From NCBI GenBank assembly GCA_028023455.1, contig JAQFVV010012423.1, forward strand, positions 5,558,269-5,622,268: a stretch of 64,000 nucleotides of DNA. Direction: 5' to 3'. Position 1 is the stretch's first letter; every line of letters begins with the position of its first letter. Position numbers and translations under genes: made by a program. Source of the DNA: Epiperipatus broadwayi (lineage: Eukaryota; Onychophora; Udeonychophora; Euonychophora; Peripatidae). The notes under the pieces are model-generated. The model ran no database searches, was not told the origin of the DNA, and saw only the letters and a list, made by a program, of their open reading frames with translations. Below, piece after piece: positions 25,801-34,768 of the stretch.

Positions 25801-27596
25801 CAATATGTATATATGAACATATAATTCTATAATTAAAACAACTTCTTTTCTTTTCAAAAACTTTATTTTATGTATATATATATATATATCCACTTATTTC
25901 CAACGTTTAGACTATCTTTACTCTATAGTCATTTTCAAGGATCTAGAAAAAAACATATTACATTATGAAAATGACTATAGAGTAAAGACAGTCGAAACGT
26001 TGGAAATAAGTGAATATATATATATATACATAAAATAAAGTTTTTGAAAAGAAAAGAAGTGGTTTTAATTATAGAATTATATGGCTATATGTACTGTATA
26101 TTTTTGAAAAGAAAAAAAGGATTGAGTCGTGATTAGAAACAGAAGTATATGGATAAATATATGAAGTGATAGTAGTTATATTGTTGACATCAGCAAGACT
26201 ACTCAGAAATGCATCAATTTCTCTTCAGTGGTAGGATAATTTTCAAATATGAAAAACTGTAATATATAAATGATTTTGGAAAAACATTAGTCATATTCAA
26301 AATTAAATCCAAGAGACCTTTTGTTTTTAGATACAATCGTGAATAATAAATTATGAGATATAGCCTGTCACTAATTAAAAAATAACAGATAGTTTGAAAA
26401 AATTTAAGTTATTGATATCATTCAGATTATAATATTAGGCAGCAAAATAATAGTAAAGATATTTTTCAAAAATCCCTAAATGGATAAATTGAGTTACAGA
26501 AATGACAATGTTGCTATAGTATATAAATATGTAAACTCACTTCTCTAACTAAAAATTGAAAATATTATTTCAGCAACTAATCACACTGTTAAATATACAA
26601 ATCTTGATAAACAATTTAAAAGATAATAACAATTATTTATAACAATTAGGTTATGGAACTAGGTAAAAGAGAATTACAATATTGCCAATATTTAATATTC
26701 TCTCAATGCAATTTATCCTAGAATCTCAACATTTAGAATGACAATGTAACATTTAATGAATCCATAACATCATTAGGATTATTACATATTTGTATACAAT
26801 GGATCAGTAACACAGTTATAATAAATAAAGCAGTATATTTTACATCATAAAAAAGCTTAATCTCTATAGAATGCAAGGATAAAATTAAAAGTAGCTGTTG
26901 CAGTTGAATCAGTTTCTGCTTCAGACTATTGTTAATGAAATTTTAGGGGATATAATAAACAATATTTTATTTTTTTCATATTTAATTAAGTGTAAAAATT
27001 GACTGAAACAGGGATCCAAAATAATTTAAATATTTGTGTAATAAACTAAAAAAAAAAAAATAGAAAGACATTATTTTAATAAAATTAACCTTAATACTTA
27101 ATATAAATAAATAATTAACTATTTGCACAATAGTTTAATATTGATAAATAATTAAAAATATAACTATTTAAAATGATTAATAATTTAAAGTTATTATTAA
27201 AATTTAAAAGTTCTATCTATAGTTTTTTCTATTTTATTTTAGGCATATTAAAGTTTAAATATTGCTTTAATTTATTTTATATTTCCAGCATCAATTAATT
27301 GTTTATATAATAAAAAAAAAATTTAACAATTATATTATAGCATCTTATAAAAACTTTAATAATTTTTTAATTATAACAATTATTCTCTTATATCAATAAA
27401 AGATAATATGCAGATGTATTATAATTCTAAATACCTTAATAACAGAAGCTATTGTATATACAGAATAATGATCAATATTAACAAGCCGTCCATTTTGTAA
27501 AAAATGTATAAGCTTTTTCATGTTTCCTTGATGACCAGGAGCTCTGAAAACATCTTTCCTATAAGGCCCCTCTTTATTAATTTTTAAAATTAGCAC
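13479..27596 (-). CDS. RhoGAP-domain protein, internal part (three exons, joined 27596-27435, 18515-18406, 13843-13479)
   Basis: Three exons join in frame (162 + 110 + 365 bp) to about 212 codons forming most of a RhoGAP domain, which speeds GTP hydrolysis by Rho-family GTPases. Exon A carries GPYRKDVFRAPG with the arginine finger (the R of VFR). The junction A/B makes the conserved VIKKFLRKLPGG. Exon C carries LLVLLFGTFR, GMSSEALGVSVAPSFF and FMIDNFGVTNLFGRENY. The usual 'N.M...NLA..f.P' motif has lost its conserved NLA asparagine (EALG here). After the GAP fold the protein continues with EEEWIFAFRYPPED. Junctions are phase 0 (A/B) and phase 2 (B/C), all GT..AG. The 'GPY...FR' start is reminiscent of the ARHGAP20/TAGAP group, but the subfamily is not settled. 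The first and last exons were not found, and introns are about 8.9 and 4.6 kb. Confidence 0.9.
15305..15478. repeat. Fold-back MITE (hairpin), intronic
   Basis: About 70 bp arms: the left contains GATCTTAGAGTTTATTCATA and TATAAGCCAACTC; the right contains GGGTTGGCTTATATATGAAT and AAGCTCTAAGATCAAGTGAT. The loop is about 20-25 bp. The arms are nearly perfect, so the hairpin is recent or conserved. A degraded relative lies at about 27925-27990. Confidence 0.85.
15595..15680. other. Small GC-richer island of unknown nature
   Basis: The block around AGACCTGTAGAGGTCCCTAC and CAGACGCTTATTCCTAAGG is clearly less AT-rich than the intron around it. No open frame in RhoGAP phase, no tRNA pattern. It may be the tail of an old transposable element; function unknown. 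Confidence 0.3.
15876..16215 (+). repeat. 430 bp repeat family, forward partial unit
   Basis: Shares with the 31.9-34 kb array the ordered blocks AAAACTCTCCATACAGTAG, ATCCCCAGACTAGTTTCT, GATCTGAGAGCACTGCAC and CTAATGCAACCCTCCAGCAG. It is cut short at about 16215, where an inverted unit begins. Confidence 0.85.
16216..16700 (-). repeat. 430 bp repeat family, inverted full unit
   Basis: Reads as the reverse complement of the forward unit. It starts with TACTGTATGGAGAGTTTTGC and passes TGCATTAGATCCTAAGATCC and CACTGATGAAAGCCACAAGC, then GAAACTAGTCTGGGG, ending in GTATGGACAGTTTTGCC near 16685. Arms with 15876-16215 could form a roughly 300 bp hairpin. Confidence 0.85.
18115..18128. repeat. Poly-G tract (14 G)
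   Basis: Uninterrupted run of G in a strongly AT-rich intron, close to RhoGAP exon B. Confidence 0.95.
18406..18515 (-). CDS. RhoGAP exon B
   Basis: Acceptor TTCTTATAG above 18515, donor CAG|GTAAAT at 18406/18405. The 110 bp encode KFLRKLPGGIFGPAREEKLF then DIMEIDDVEEQREEIH, with AG left over. KFLRKLPGG directly continues VIK of exon A, rebuilding the conserved lysine/arginine helix of RhoGAP domains. Too short to stand out as an open frame by itself. Confidence 0.92.
18950..19400 (-). pseudogene. Ty3/Gypsy gag fragment with degenerate zinc knuckles, intronic
   Basis: On the minus strand about 19185-19205, CYCCGKIKYKVKSC fits C-x2-C-x4-H-x4-C with the histidine changed to tyrosine. The second knuckle (about 19130-19170) reads CRVCELKNHIEKIY with the last cysteine changed to tyrosine. 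Two knuckles in tandem are typical of Gypsy gag, as at 2638-2720. A stop separates them. No capsid or pol could be recognised nearby. Open frames on both strands at 18982-19383 are other frames of this remnant. Confidence 0.55.
20404..21057. mobile_element. Non-autonomous hAT-like element, intronic
   Basis: The left end ATGAGTTGGGAACATTTTTG with TCACAGAACCA pairs with the right end CAGTTCCCATCAATGATT, and the inner part has GAGAGCCACTCTTTTCCC and TTTGGAGCCACC. These resemble the GGGAACC...GAGCCACNNGTTCCC termini of animal hAT elements. No transposase frame is present. The exact target duplication was not resolved. Confidence 0.5.
24695..24975. repeat. Fold-back MITE, intronic
   Basis: Arms of roughly 120 bp: the left has TCAATCCTCTTTTTACATAT, CAATCATTTCTGGACAGT and GATTGCCCCTGCAATCTTCC; the right has AGGAAGATTGCAGGGGCAAT, TGTCAAGAAATGATTG and ATGTAAAAAGAGGATT. 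The loop is about 20-25 bp near 24830. The open frame 24748-24975 is a by-product. Confidence 0.88.
25810..26095. repeat. Fold-back MITE with (TA)n in the arms and a CGAAACGTTGG motif, intronic
   Basis: The left arm runs from TATAATTCTATAATTAAAAC through CTTTTCAAAAACTTTATTTT, (TA)n, CCACTTATTTCCAACG and GACTATCTTTACTCTATAGT; the right arm repeats it inverted to GTTTTAATTATAGAATTATA. The loop is about 40 bp. Each arm contains a GACTATAGAGT...GTCGAAACGTTGG-type block whose layout recalls the hammerhead-like cores elsewhere in the window, but without CTGATGA. Confidence 0.85.
27435..27596 (-). CDS. RhoGAP exon A (N-terminal part of the GAP domain, arginine finger)
   Basis: The acceptor is a long T tract ending TAAG just above 27596; the donor is AAG|GTATTT at 27435/27434. 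The 162 bp (54 codons, phase 0 at both ends) encode VLILKINKEGPYRKDVFRAP then GHQGNMKKLIHFLQNGRLVN and end SVYTIASVIK. The catalytic arginine finger is R in DVFRAPG. The methionine upstream in the open frame (27659) lies across the acceptor in the intron. The domain's first helix must be on an earlier exon that was not found. Confidence 0.92.
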
Positions 27597-30400
27597 CTTA
27601 AAAAAAAAAAAAAACAAATATAGCACTAAACATATGAACAGACAAGCAAATATGTCCACAAATATAATATTAAAAATATTAAAAATTATAATTGAAAAGA
27701 AATTAATAAAACATAAATATAGGATATGAACTTCAAATTTATCAAATCTTTTTGAGGATATTAATCATATAAAATCTAGACAACTTTTTGAGCAAATAAA
27801 CTGTCATTTAGATGAAAATGAGATAATTAAATTTTGTTTTTTAATAACATTCATAAAGGAACAAACCTTCAGTCATGCACTTTTACAAATTTGCATGCAT
27901 TTGCCCATGAGCATCAGTTTGAAAAGTGTAAGTGTACACTTATGTTTAGAGCTTATCTATATATCAGCCAACTTTTTCTCACTGTGCTGAAATCGGGGCT
28001 TTAATCTGTTGTGTGCCTGAATTATAAATTGTTAATTGAATTGTACAAATCTATTCATTCCTTCTTTAAATTACATAGTAGTTGATGCTATATAAATAAT
28101 AAACTATTTATTACAAAAATAATATTTCAATAAAATCTGTTTCTTCATTTTTATATTGATAAATATATAATAAAATTTTATAACCTCAATACCACAAAAA
28201 ATTAAATTCTTTGCAAAAGCATCTATATAAAAAAGTTATCTTACTTGCTGATTTAGAATACTGTTTTGAATTTTAATCCATGCTCAAAGTTTTGTTACAC
28301 TATTATTAAGAAAAGATTTTAAAAACAAGAAAGATGGACAAAAGTGTCCTAGCTTATTAAATGTGCTACAATTTTAACACTTTAACTAGTTTTAAATGCA
28401 ATGCCACATTCAAAATAATAAATACAGTATATATGTTAAATTGTTGGAGTTTCCTACCATTAGTTACAGACAAACTATAATTGAAAAGAACTTATTGTGC
28501 ACTAATCTGCACAGATATCCAACAATGCTCAAACTAAGTGCATTGAATCAAACAGTACAAGGCTGCTCCTTTGACACATCTTATATTTGAAAAAGAGTCC
28601 TACAGTGATGTAAAACACCATCAAGATTATTGATTAGTGATAGAATTAAAATATCTAATAGCCATTAAATTTAAATGATTTTATTTTTTTTCATTCAAAA
28701 AATCAAACCCTCTAGGCTGGCTTACAAATCCAGGGCTGCATACAGTCTGCAGGTCATCATTTGGGCAGCTCTAGTTTAAGTAATCTCTAATAATAGTTTC
28801 ATTCTGAAGTTTCATGAAATTTAACAGATAGACTCATGTTCAATCTTTAACTAATCAATTATCCAGCATCATTTTCAATCAATATAAAATTATGGGACAT
28901 CATTTGAAATATCAATGATTGCCATAATATTTTGGTTCTAAATAAAATAATACATATTTTTTAAAATTAAAAAATACAAAAATTATAGTAAATAAATTAA
29001 TATGCATTTATTATGGGAGAAAATGTTTCTTTTGTTTTTTTCTAGATAAGTAGTTTTAAAGCTCTAGGGTTGGTTAATAATCTATCTATTCAAGTTACTC
29101 ATTTACTTCCTTTTTTTTTTCAATAATCAAATTACAATACTATGTCAATAATATTTAAAATTCTGGCAGACAGAACTACAAGAGAAGGGGGGGGGGGAAT
29201 TACAACTGCTAACTTTTTAATATAGTGCTGTGGTTTAATTATTGCTTGTCTGCATATATGTTATTTACAGTATTTTTATTAATTACGGGATAAAGATGCA
29301 AACAAAATGCATTTATTATAATTAAATTAACAAAAATTTAATAGTTATTTAATATTTATTTTTTAAAAAATATATATACTAGTTTAAATATTGTAGTTTA
29401 TAATAGTTACTGGATAGTATTAATAAAGATTTCAAAATAGCAAAGAACAATTCAATTATATTTGACTTTTCTATCAGCAATAATTGCTATTAGTATTATC
29501 TGGCATTTATCTAATCATGTATCACTTGTGTTTATATGGGAAGTTAAACCTACAATATATAATTTAAAATTAATATTTTAAATGTCTAAAATTTTATGAT
29601 ATATATAAAAAGACAGGAGATATATAATAACTTGATAAAAGTGTACAGTATTGATAATTTATTACTACATGGTATCTATTTTAACAAAATAGTAAAGCAA
29701 TGCTTTGGAAATAAGAATGATGAAAATTCAATAATGGAACTATATTACCCCCCCCCCCCTTTCATGTCCAGAATATCTTTAAATAATGTTTTAAAAACAA
29801 ATCATTAAATGAGAAGAAAGAATTTTACCGGTATATATAATTTCCATTAAAATGTTCCTATTTTGGTTACCATTTCCTCTAATTCTAATTTTTATATAAT
29901 GGCTAAAAATGACCTTCATAGAAAAAAAAAATGCAACAAATACAAAGGTTTGTGTATTCGATTTTCAGATAATTAATACATGACCAAAAGAAAAGTTCTT
30001 TATTTACTGATTTGACAAATTTCACAAAGATTATGATCATTATTGGATAAAACTAGATATATTGCTAAATAATTCATATAAATCAACATTGTTGCTTTTG
30101 CAGTAGTAAAAACTTGAAGTTCGCATGTATCCTTTCAGTGCTTGAATGTCACTTGGCTTGAGTGACTTATATTGTTTTATAATTATTTTGTTTGTTTTTT
30201 TATATGAACTTCAGTGTAATTAATAATGCTATTTCATTTCTAATTCTTCTTCTTGAATTTCAGACATGAATTTTCTATCTTCTGTGACTATAACTTACAA
30301 CATGCCTGCATTTACTGCCTTTGTATTTTTTTAAAAATATTTATTTAAAATTAATAAGACAATAACTAAGTATGTTGTCCAATGTATTTTTTTTTTTCCT
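27597..30400. other. AT-rich, no exon identified; two small repeat traces and a poly-G and a poly-C run
   Basis: A degraded half of the 15.3 kb fold-back family is at about 27925-27990 (TTAGAGCTTATCTATATATC, AGCCAACT). A hAT-end-like block is at 28728-28780. Homopolymers: 11 G at 29187-29197 and 12 C at 29748-29759. Open frames at 28396-28590 and 29596-29808 have no recognisable domain. Confidence 0.4.
28728..28780. repeat. Degraded hAT-type terminus
   Basis: AGGGCTGCATACAGTCTGCA followed by GGTCATCATTTGGGCAGCTC resembles the 'GGCCGCATGCGGCCCGC...TTTGGACAGCCC' end of animal hAT elements. Only one end is seen. Confidence 0.35.
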
Positions 30401-30404
30401 ATGT

Positions 30405-30505
30405 CATAGCATCGGCCGGAACGCGAACCCACAACCGTCTGCAACCAACTACTTGCTTGCATGGCAGCTGCGATACCTCTCGGCTAACAACGCAAGACGT
30501 CCAAT
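30405..30505 (-). repeat. tRNA-derived SINE-like or tRNA-like island
   Basis: A GC-rich 100 bp block in AT-rich DNA. On the minus strand it has TAGCCGAGAGG, a full match to the Pol III A box (TRGYNNARNNG), and about 55 bp later GGTTCGCGTTCC, close to a B box but with one extra base and C for A. Between them CTGCCATGCAAGCAAGTAG resembles tRNA-derived SINE heads. A clean cloverleaf with paired acceptor stem was not found, so a SINE head or tRNA pseudogene is likelier than a functional tRNA. Confidence 0.5.
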
Positions 30506-31920
30506 GTATAATCATTACATAAGATGGGTCAAAAAAACCTTTATATATTTGAAAAAGTTATATCAACAATATGAAAATTAAATATGTACATATAAATGTC
30601 ACTCAAAAAGGTTTTTCTTTCTCTCCCCCCCCCTTCCCGAAAAAGACAATTTTCATTTTGATAATTGTTATTCCTTTGAAAAAAACACAACTATCTAAAC
30701 AACTTTTTAAAAAACAAAATTTATTATAAAATCAAAAACAAACAAAAAAAATCCATATAAATCTTTCTGGTTTGATCTCAATTTTGCCTAATATAAAAAT
30801 GTACAAATTAGAAAACAAATCCTCACAGTGAAATGAATACAAACTACTAAATGAACAGCTGTTTTTCTCATTCACAAACATACAGCTACATTACTTATTT
30901 TTAAAATATATTTCTTTATATAAAACTACAAGTGAATATAAATTAAAAGTATAGATTTTAAATAAAGCATTAACATGTTTTCTATTTATTTAATAAACTA
31001 TGATTTTTATCGGATACAAATAGAATTATTAATCCCTAAAAAGTAAACAATAAAATAGCATGTATATTAACACTCTACATTATATATTTGTAAGATTAAA
31101 ATCTATTACTGTATACAATAAAATGATTGTATTTAAAAATATATATGTTTAATGTATGAATTTCTTTGAAATAAGATATTGACAACTTTCTTTTTAATCA
31201 CACAATATTTATAGCATAAAATATTGTGCATACAATACACAATATCTAATAATTTTATAAAGTTTGCAAAATTGCATGGATGTAAAAAATACATATGTTA
31301 TAGCTAAATGAATGAAATTCTGACAAAAAAAAATGGTACTTAACATACTTTTCAAATTTAGATATTGACAGAGCACCACCAAGTAATATCCAAATAATAT
31401 GGTGCATAATTTAAAAAGCATCCATATAGTAAAATGGCATAAAACAGAGGAGCCCATTATTTCAAGGTGCTATTGATGCAAAGAATTGAAAAAATAATGT
31501 TTCTCTCTAAATGGTAAAATGGTGCCTCAAAACAGAAATATATATATTGCAAGTTTTAGACACCAATCAAAAGGTTATCACTTCAACTTTATATAAAAGC
31601 TTGACTGTCTGAATAAATATATTGTTATATAAAGCAGGTTTACTAATGTAATAACTTTTAAGATGTAGGATAGTGAACTACTATAAAACAATTTAACTGC
31701 AGCATGATTAAAGGTTTAAAAAAAAACATATACACTTAATCTAATCAACAATAATAAAGTAACATTAAAAAAAAATTATTTTATATATTAATTATGCAAA
31801 AAAATGTATACATTCAAAACATACAACACTGAGAATAGAGGTTGCAAGAAAAAATAGATAATTGCTTTTAATTAAAAGAAAATATTATGCATTAAATTTG
31901 GATGATTTTATTAGGAAAAA
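30506..31920. other. AT-rich, no gene supported
   Basis: Nine-C run at 30625-30633. The minus-strand open frame 31209-31457 has no recognisable domain, although it is Leu/Cys/Phe-rich. Confidence 0.35.
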
Positions 31921-31921
31921 A

Positions 31922-32812
31922 TACAGTAGTGCCACTCACTGCCAACCAGAGTAATCAATGGATGCCAGAAGGCTAGTGCATAAAATCCCCATCTAGTGAC
32001 TATTCATCCAATATTCTGGCTTGTGACTTTCGTCAGTGAGGAGCTTTGGATCTGAGAGAACTGCACCTGAATCTTAGGATATAATGCAACCCTCCAGCCT
32101 TTATCTCAACTACAAAACTATGAGAATAAAATTGGAAAACACAATAATATTGTCAATTTAAGCTCAATGGCTTATATAGTCATATGGGTCTGAACCCAGG
32201 TCAGTACCCATACATTTTGGTGTTTTTTGGCTCTTTAACAACCATAGGCACCACTATTCTATTGGGCAGGATTAGTGTTAAACCACTAAATATCACATGA
32301 TCACTATTTCCTATGCTAGCACATAACTGTTATTAAAACAGGCAAAACTCTCCATATAGTAGTGCCACTCAGTTCCAACCAGAGTAATTAATGGATGCCA
32401 GAAGGCTTGTGTATAAAATCCCCATTTATATCCCCAGACTAGTTTCTGGCTTGTGGCCTTCGTCAGTGATGAGATTTGGATCTGAGAGCACTGCAGCTAG
32501 ATCTTGGAATCTAATGCAATCCTCCAGCAGCGACCTTTTATCTCTACTTAATTACAAAACTATGAGAATAAAATTGAAAACACAATATTTTCAATCTAAG
32601 CTCAATAGCTTATATAGTCATATGGGTCTGAATCCAGTTCAGTACCTATACATTTCGGTGTCTTTGGCTCTTTAACAATTATAACCATCACTATTTTATT
32701 AAGCAGGATTAGTATTAAACCACTAAACATCACATGATCACTATTTCCTATACTAGCACCTAACTGTTATTAAAACAGGCAAAACTCTCCATACAGGAGA
32801 GTCACTCAGTGC
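31922..32812 (+). repeat. 430 bp repeat family, two tandem forward units plus the start of a third
   Basis: The block GTGCCACTCA recurs near 31929, 32361 and (as GAGTCACTCA) 32799, spacing about 432-438 bp. Each unit holds, in order, GGATGCCAGAAGGCT, ATCCCCAGACTAGTTTCTGG (partly missing in the first), TTCGTCAGTGA, GATCTGAGAG, CCTCCAGC, ATATAGTCATATGGGTCTGA, GTGTCTTTGGCTC and ATCACATGATCACTATTTCC. The third unit stops after about 30 bp. Open frame 32391-32675 is inside the repeat and is not a gene. Confidence 0.9.
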
Positions 32813-32926
32813 ATTAATTTGATTCATTTTAAAAATGAATGTGTAAATAATACAGTTTATAGTCTTGATAAAATTATTATCTTCCTTTATTACATATATT
32901 TTTGTTACTGCATTCACAGTAGTAGG
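32813..32926 (+). repeat. Spacer between inverted arrays, duplicated at 34667-34768
   Basis: Contains TTGATTCATTTTAAAAATGA, TTTATAGTCTTGATAAAATT and ATTATCTTCCTTTATTA, all repeated in the same orientation and order at 34667-34768. It is therefore a copy of flanking DNA located exactly between the forward and reverse repeat arrays. Confidence 0.9.
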
Positions 32927-34040
32927 TGGCTTCTGGAGGGTTGCATTAGATCCTAAGATCTAGGTGCAGTACTCTCAGATCCAAAACTCACTGACAAAGG
33001 CCACAAGTCAAAAACTAGTCTGGGGATACTGCGTGAGTAGGTACTAGATAGGGATTTTATACACAAGCCTCCTGGCAACCATTGATTACTCTCGTTGGCA
33101 CTAAGTGGCACTACTGTATGGAGAGCTTTGCCTGTTTTAATAAGTTATGTGCTAGCAAAGGAAATAGTTATCATGTGATGTTTAGTGGTTTAACACTAAT
33201 CCTGCCTAATAGGATAGTAGTGGTTATGGTTGTTAAAAAGTCAAAGACACCAAAATGTATGGGTACTGAACTGGATTCAGACCCATATAACTATATAAGC
33301 TATTGAGCTTAGATTGAAAATATTATTGTTTTCAACTTTATTCACATAATTTTGTAGTTAAGTAGAGATAAAAGGTGGCTGCTGGAGAGTTGCATTAGAT
33401 CCTAAGATCTAGGTGGTGCTCTCAGATCCAAAACTCCTCACTGATGAAGGCCTCAAACCAGAAACTAGTCTGGGAACATTGGATGAGTAGGCACTAGATG
33501 GGGATTTTATGCAAAAGCCTTCTGGAATCCATTGATTACTCTGGTTGGCACTGAGTAGCACTACTGTATGGAGAGTTTTGCCTGTATTAATAAGTTATGT
33601 GCTAGCATAGGAAATAGTTATTGTGTGATGTTTAATGGTTTAACACTAATCCTGCTTAATAGTATAGTGGTGGATATGGTTGTTAAAGAGCCAAAGATGA
33701 AAATGTATGGATACTGAACTGAGTTCAGACCCATATGACTATATAAGCTATTGAGCTTTGATTGAAAATATTGTGTTTTCAATTTTATTCTCATAGTTTT
33801 GTAGTTAAGTAGAGATAAAAGGTGGCTGCTGGAGGGTTGCATTAGATCCTAAGATCTAGGTGCAGTGCTCTCAGATCCAAAGCTCCTCACTGATGAAGGC
33901 CACAAGCCAGAAACTAGTCTGGGGATATTGGATGAGTAGGCACTATATGAGGATTTTATGCACAAGCCTTCTGGAATCTATTGATTACTCTGGTTAGCAC
34001 TGAGTGGCATTACTCTATGGAGAGTTTTGCCTGTTTTATT
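32927..34040 (-). repeat. 430 bp repeat family, inverted array of about two and a half units
   Basis: Reverse-complement units: CTACTGTATGGAGAG recurs at 33111 and 33561 and CTCTATGGAGAG near 34013, spacing about 450 bp. Units include GGTGGCTGCTGGAGGGTTGC, ACTGATGAAGGCCACAAGCC, AGAAACTAGTCTGGGGATA and ATTGATTACTCTGGTTGGCA. The first unit is cut at its start (begins GGTGGCTTCTGG). The array ends at GCCTGTTTTA. The open frame 33618-33842 on the minus strand is repeat sequence. Confidence 0.9.
33886..33925 (+). ncRNA. Hammerhead-like core inside the 430 bp repeat (example copy)
   Basis: CTGATGA, A, GGC, loop CACAA, GCC, A, GAAAC in this copy. The same arrangement recurs at about 33437 (with CTCAAACC) and 16542, and inverted near 32010, 32460 and 59705 (some with CTGACGA). 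CUGAUGA and GAAA match the hammerhead invariant bases around stem II. Stem II is only three pairs and flanked by A and A, and stems I and III are not established, so function is open. Confidence 0.3.
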
Positions 34041-34666
34041 CATAAATTAATTAAAAAATTATCTTTTAATAGGCTTATAAGCTTAATGGTTTCAATAATA
34101 CAAACAAACATCGCATGAGGGCAATTTTCCTTTTTTATTATTTCTCTAATAGATGATTTATTCTTTTTGAACATATGGTCCTTGTTTGGACACAATTTTT
34201 TTTCCATTATAAATTGATAATTGTTGTTTAACCACTTATTAAATAAAGTATAAATTTTCTTAAATTATATTTAGAAACATTTTATCAAATTACTATTTTT
34301 ACAACATAGTTAACACATAAACACACAAAAAACATAATTAATTAATAAAATTGCATTAGAATTAATGAGTGCTGCAAGATTTTAAAAAAATGCGGCTGAC
34401 TTATTATTTGTGTATGAAGTCATTAAATTTATTAAATTTGACTTTTAATGTTTTTACTTTTTGTTGATTTACACTTTTTATTTATTGTATCTACTGAAAT
34501 TTGAAATAAATTTCAATATGTGGTGTAATGTCAATTGTAAAAACTTTTTTTTTTATTTTAATAGTGAATATATTAATCTGGGGAGTATTGGAATATTGCT
34601 ATGACAACAATAATATTGGAGAAAGAAATGTTTATTATTAATTCTAATAGAAAAATTTGTGAATTA
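34041..34666. other. AT-rich, nothing recognised
   Basis: Lies between the inverted array and the second copy of its spacer. No coding or repeat signal. Confidence 0.4.
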
Positions 34667-34768
34667 ACTTGATTCATTTTAAAAATGAATGATAAAGTTT
34701 ATAGTCTTGATAAAATTATTATCTTCCTTTATTATATATATTTTTGTTACTGAATTCACAATAGTAGA
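34667..34768 (+). repeat. Second copy of the array spacer
   Basis: About 100 bp matching 32813-32926 with few differences (for example a short indel near ATGAATG). It marks the sequence from which the internal spacer was probably copied, or the reverse. Confidence 0.9.

Larger units (their letters stand above)
18516..27434 (-). other. RhoGAP intron between exons A and B (about 8.9 kb)
   Basis: GT (27434-27433) to AG (18517-18516). Holds a (CT)n tract (18888-18904), a decayed Gypsy gag (about 18950-19400), a hAT-like element (20404-21057), and two fold-back elements (24695-24975 and 25810-26095). The rest, including 21060-24690 and 26100-27430, is AT-rich with no supported feature. Confidence 0.8.

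Noticed and set aside
32391-32675. 94-codon open frame, and a similar one at 33618-33842
   Set aside because: Both are the 430 bp repeat read in different units; they share sequence because of the repeat, not as a gene family.
33886-33925. Calling a confirmed hammerhead ribozyme
   Set aside because: The core bases match, but stem II is three pairs with unpaired flanking A, and I could not establish stems I and III with a UH cleavage site; it is reported as a candidate only.
31922-34040. CRISPR-like or phage-like direct repeats
   Set aside because: The unit is 430-450 bp in a eukaryotic setting, with inversion; there are no short regular repeats with unique spacers.
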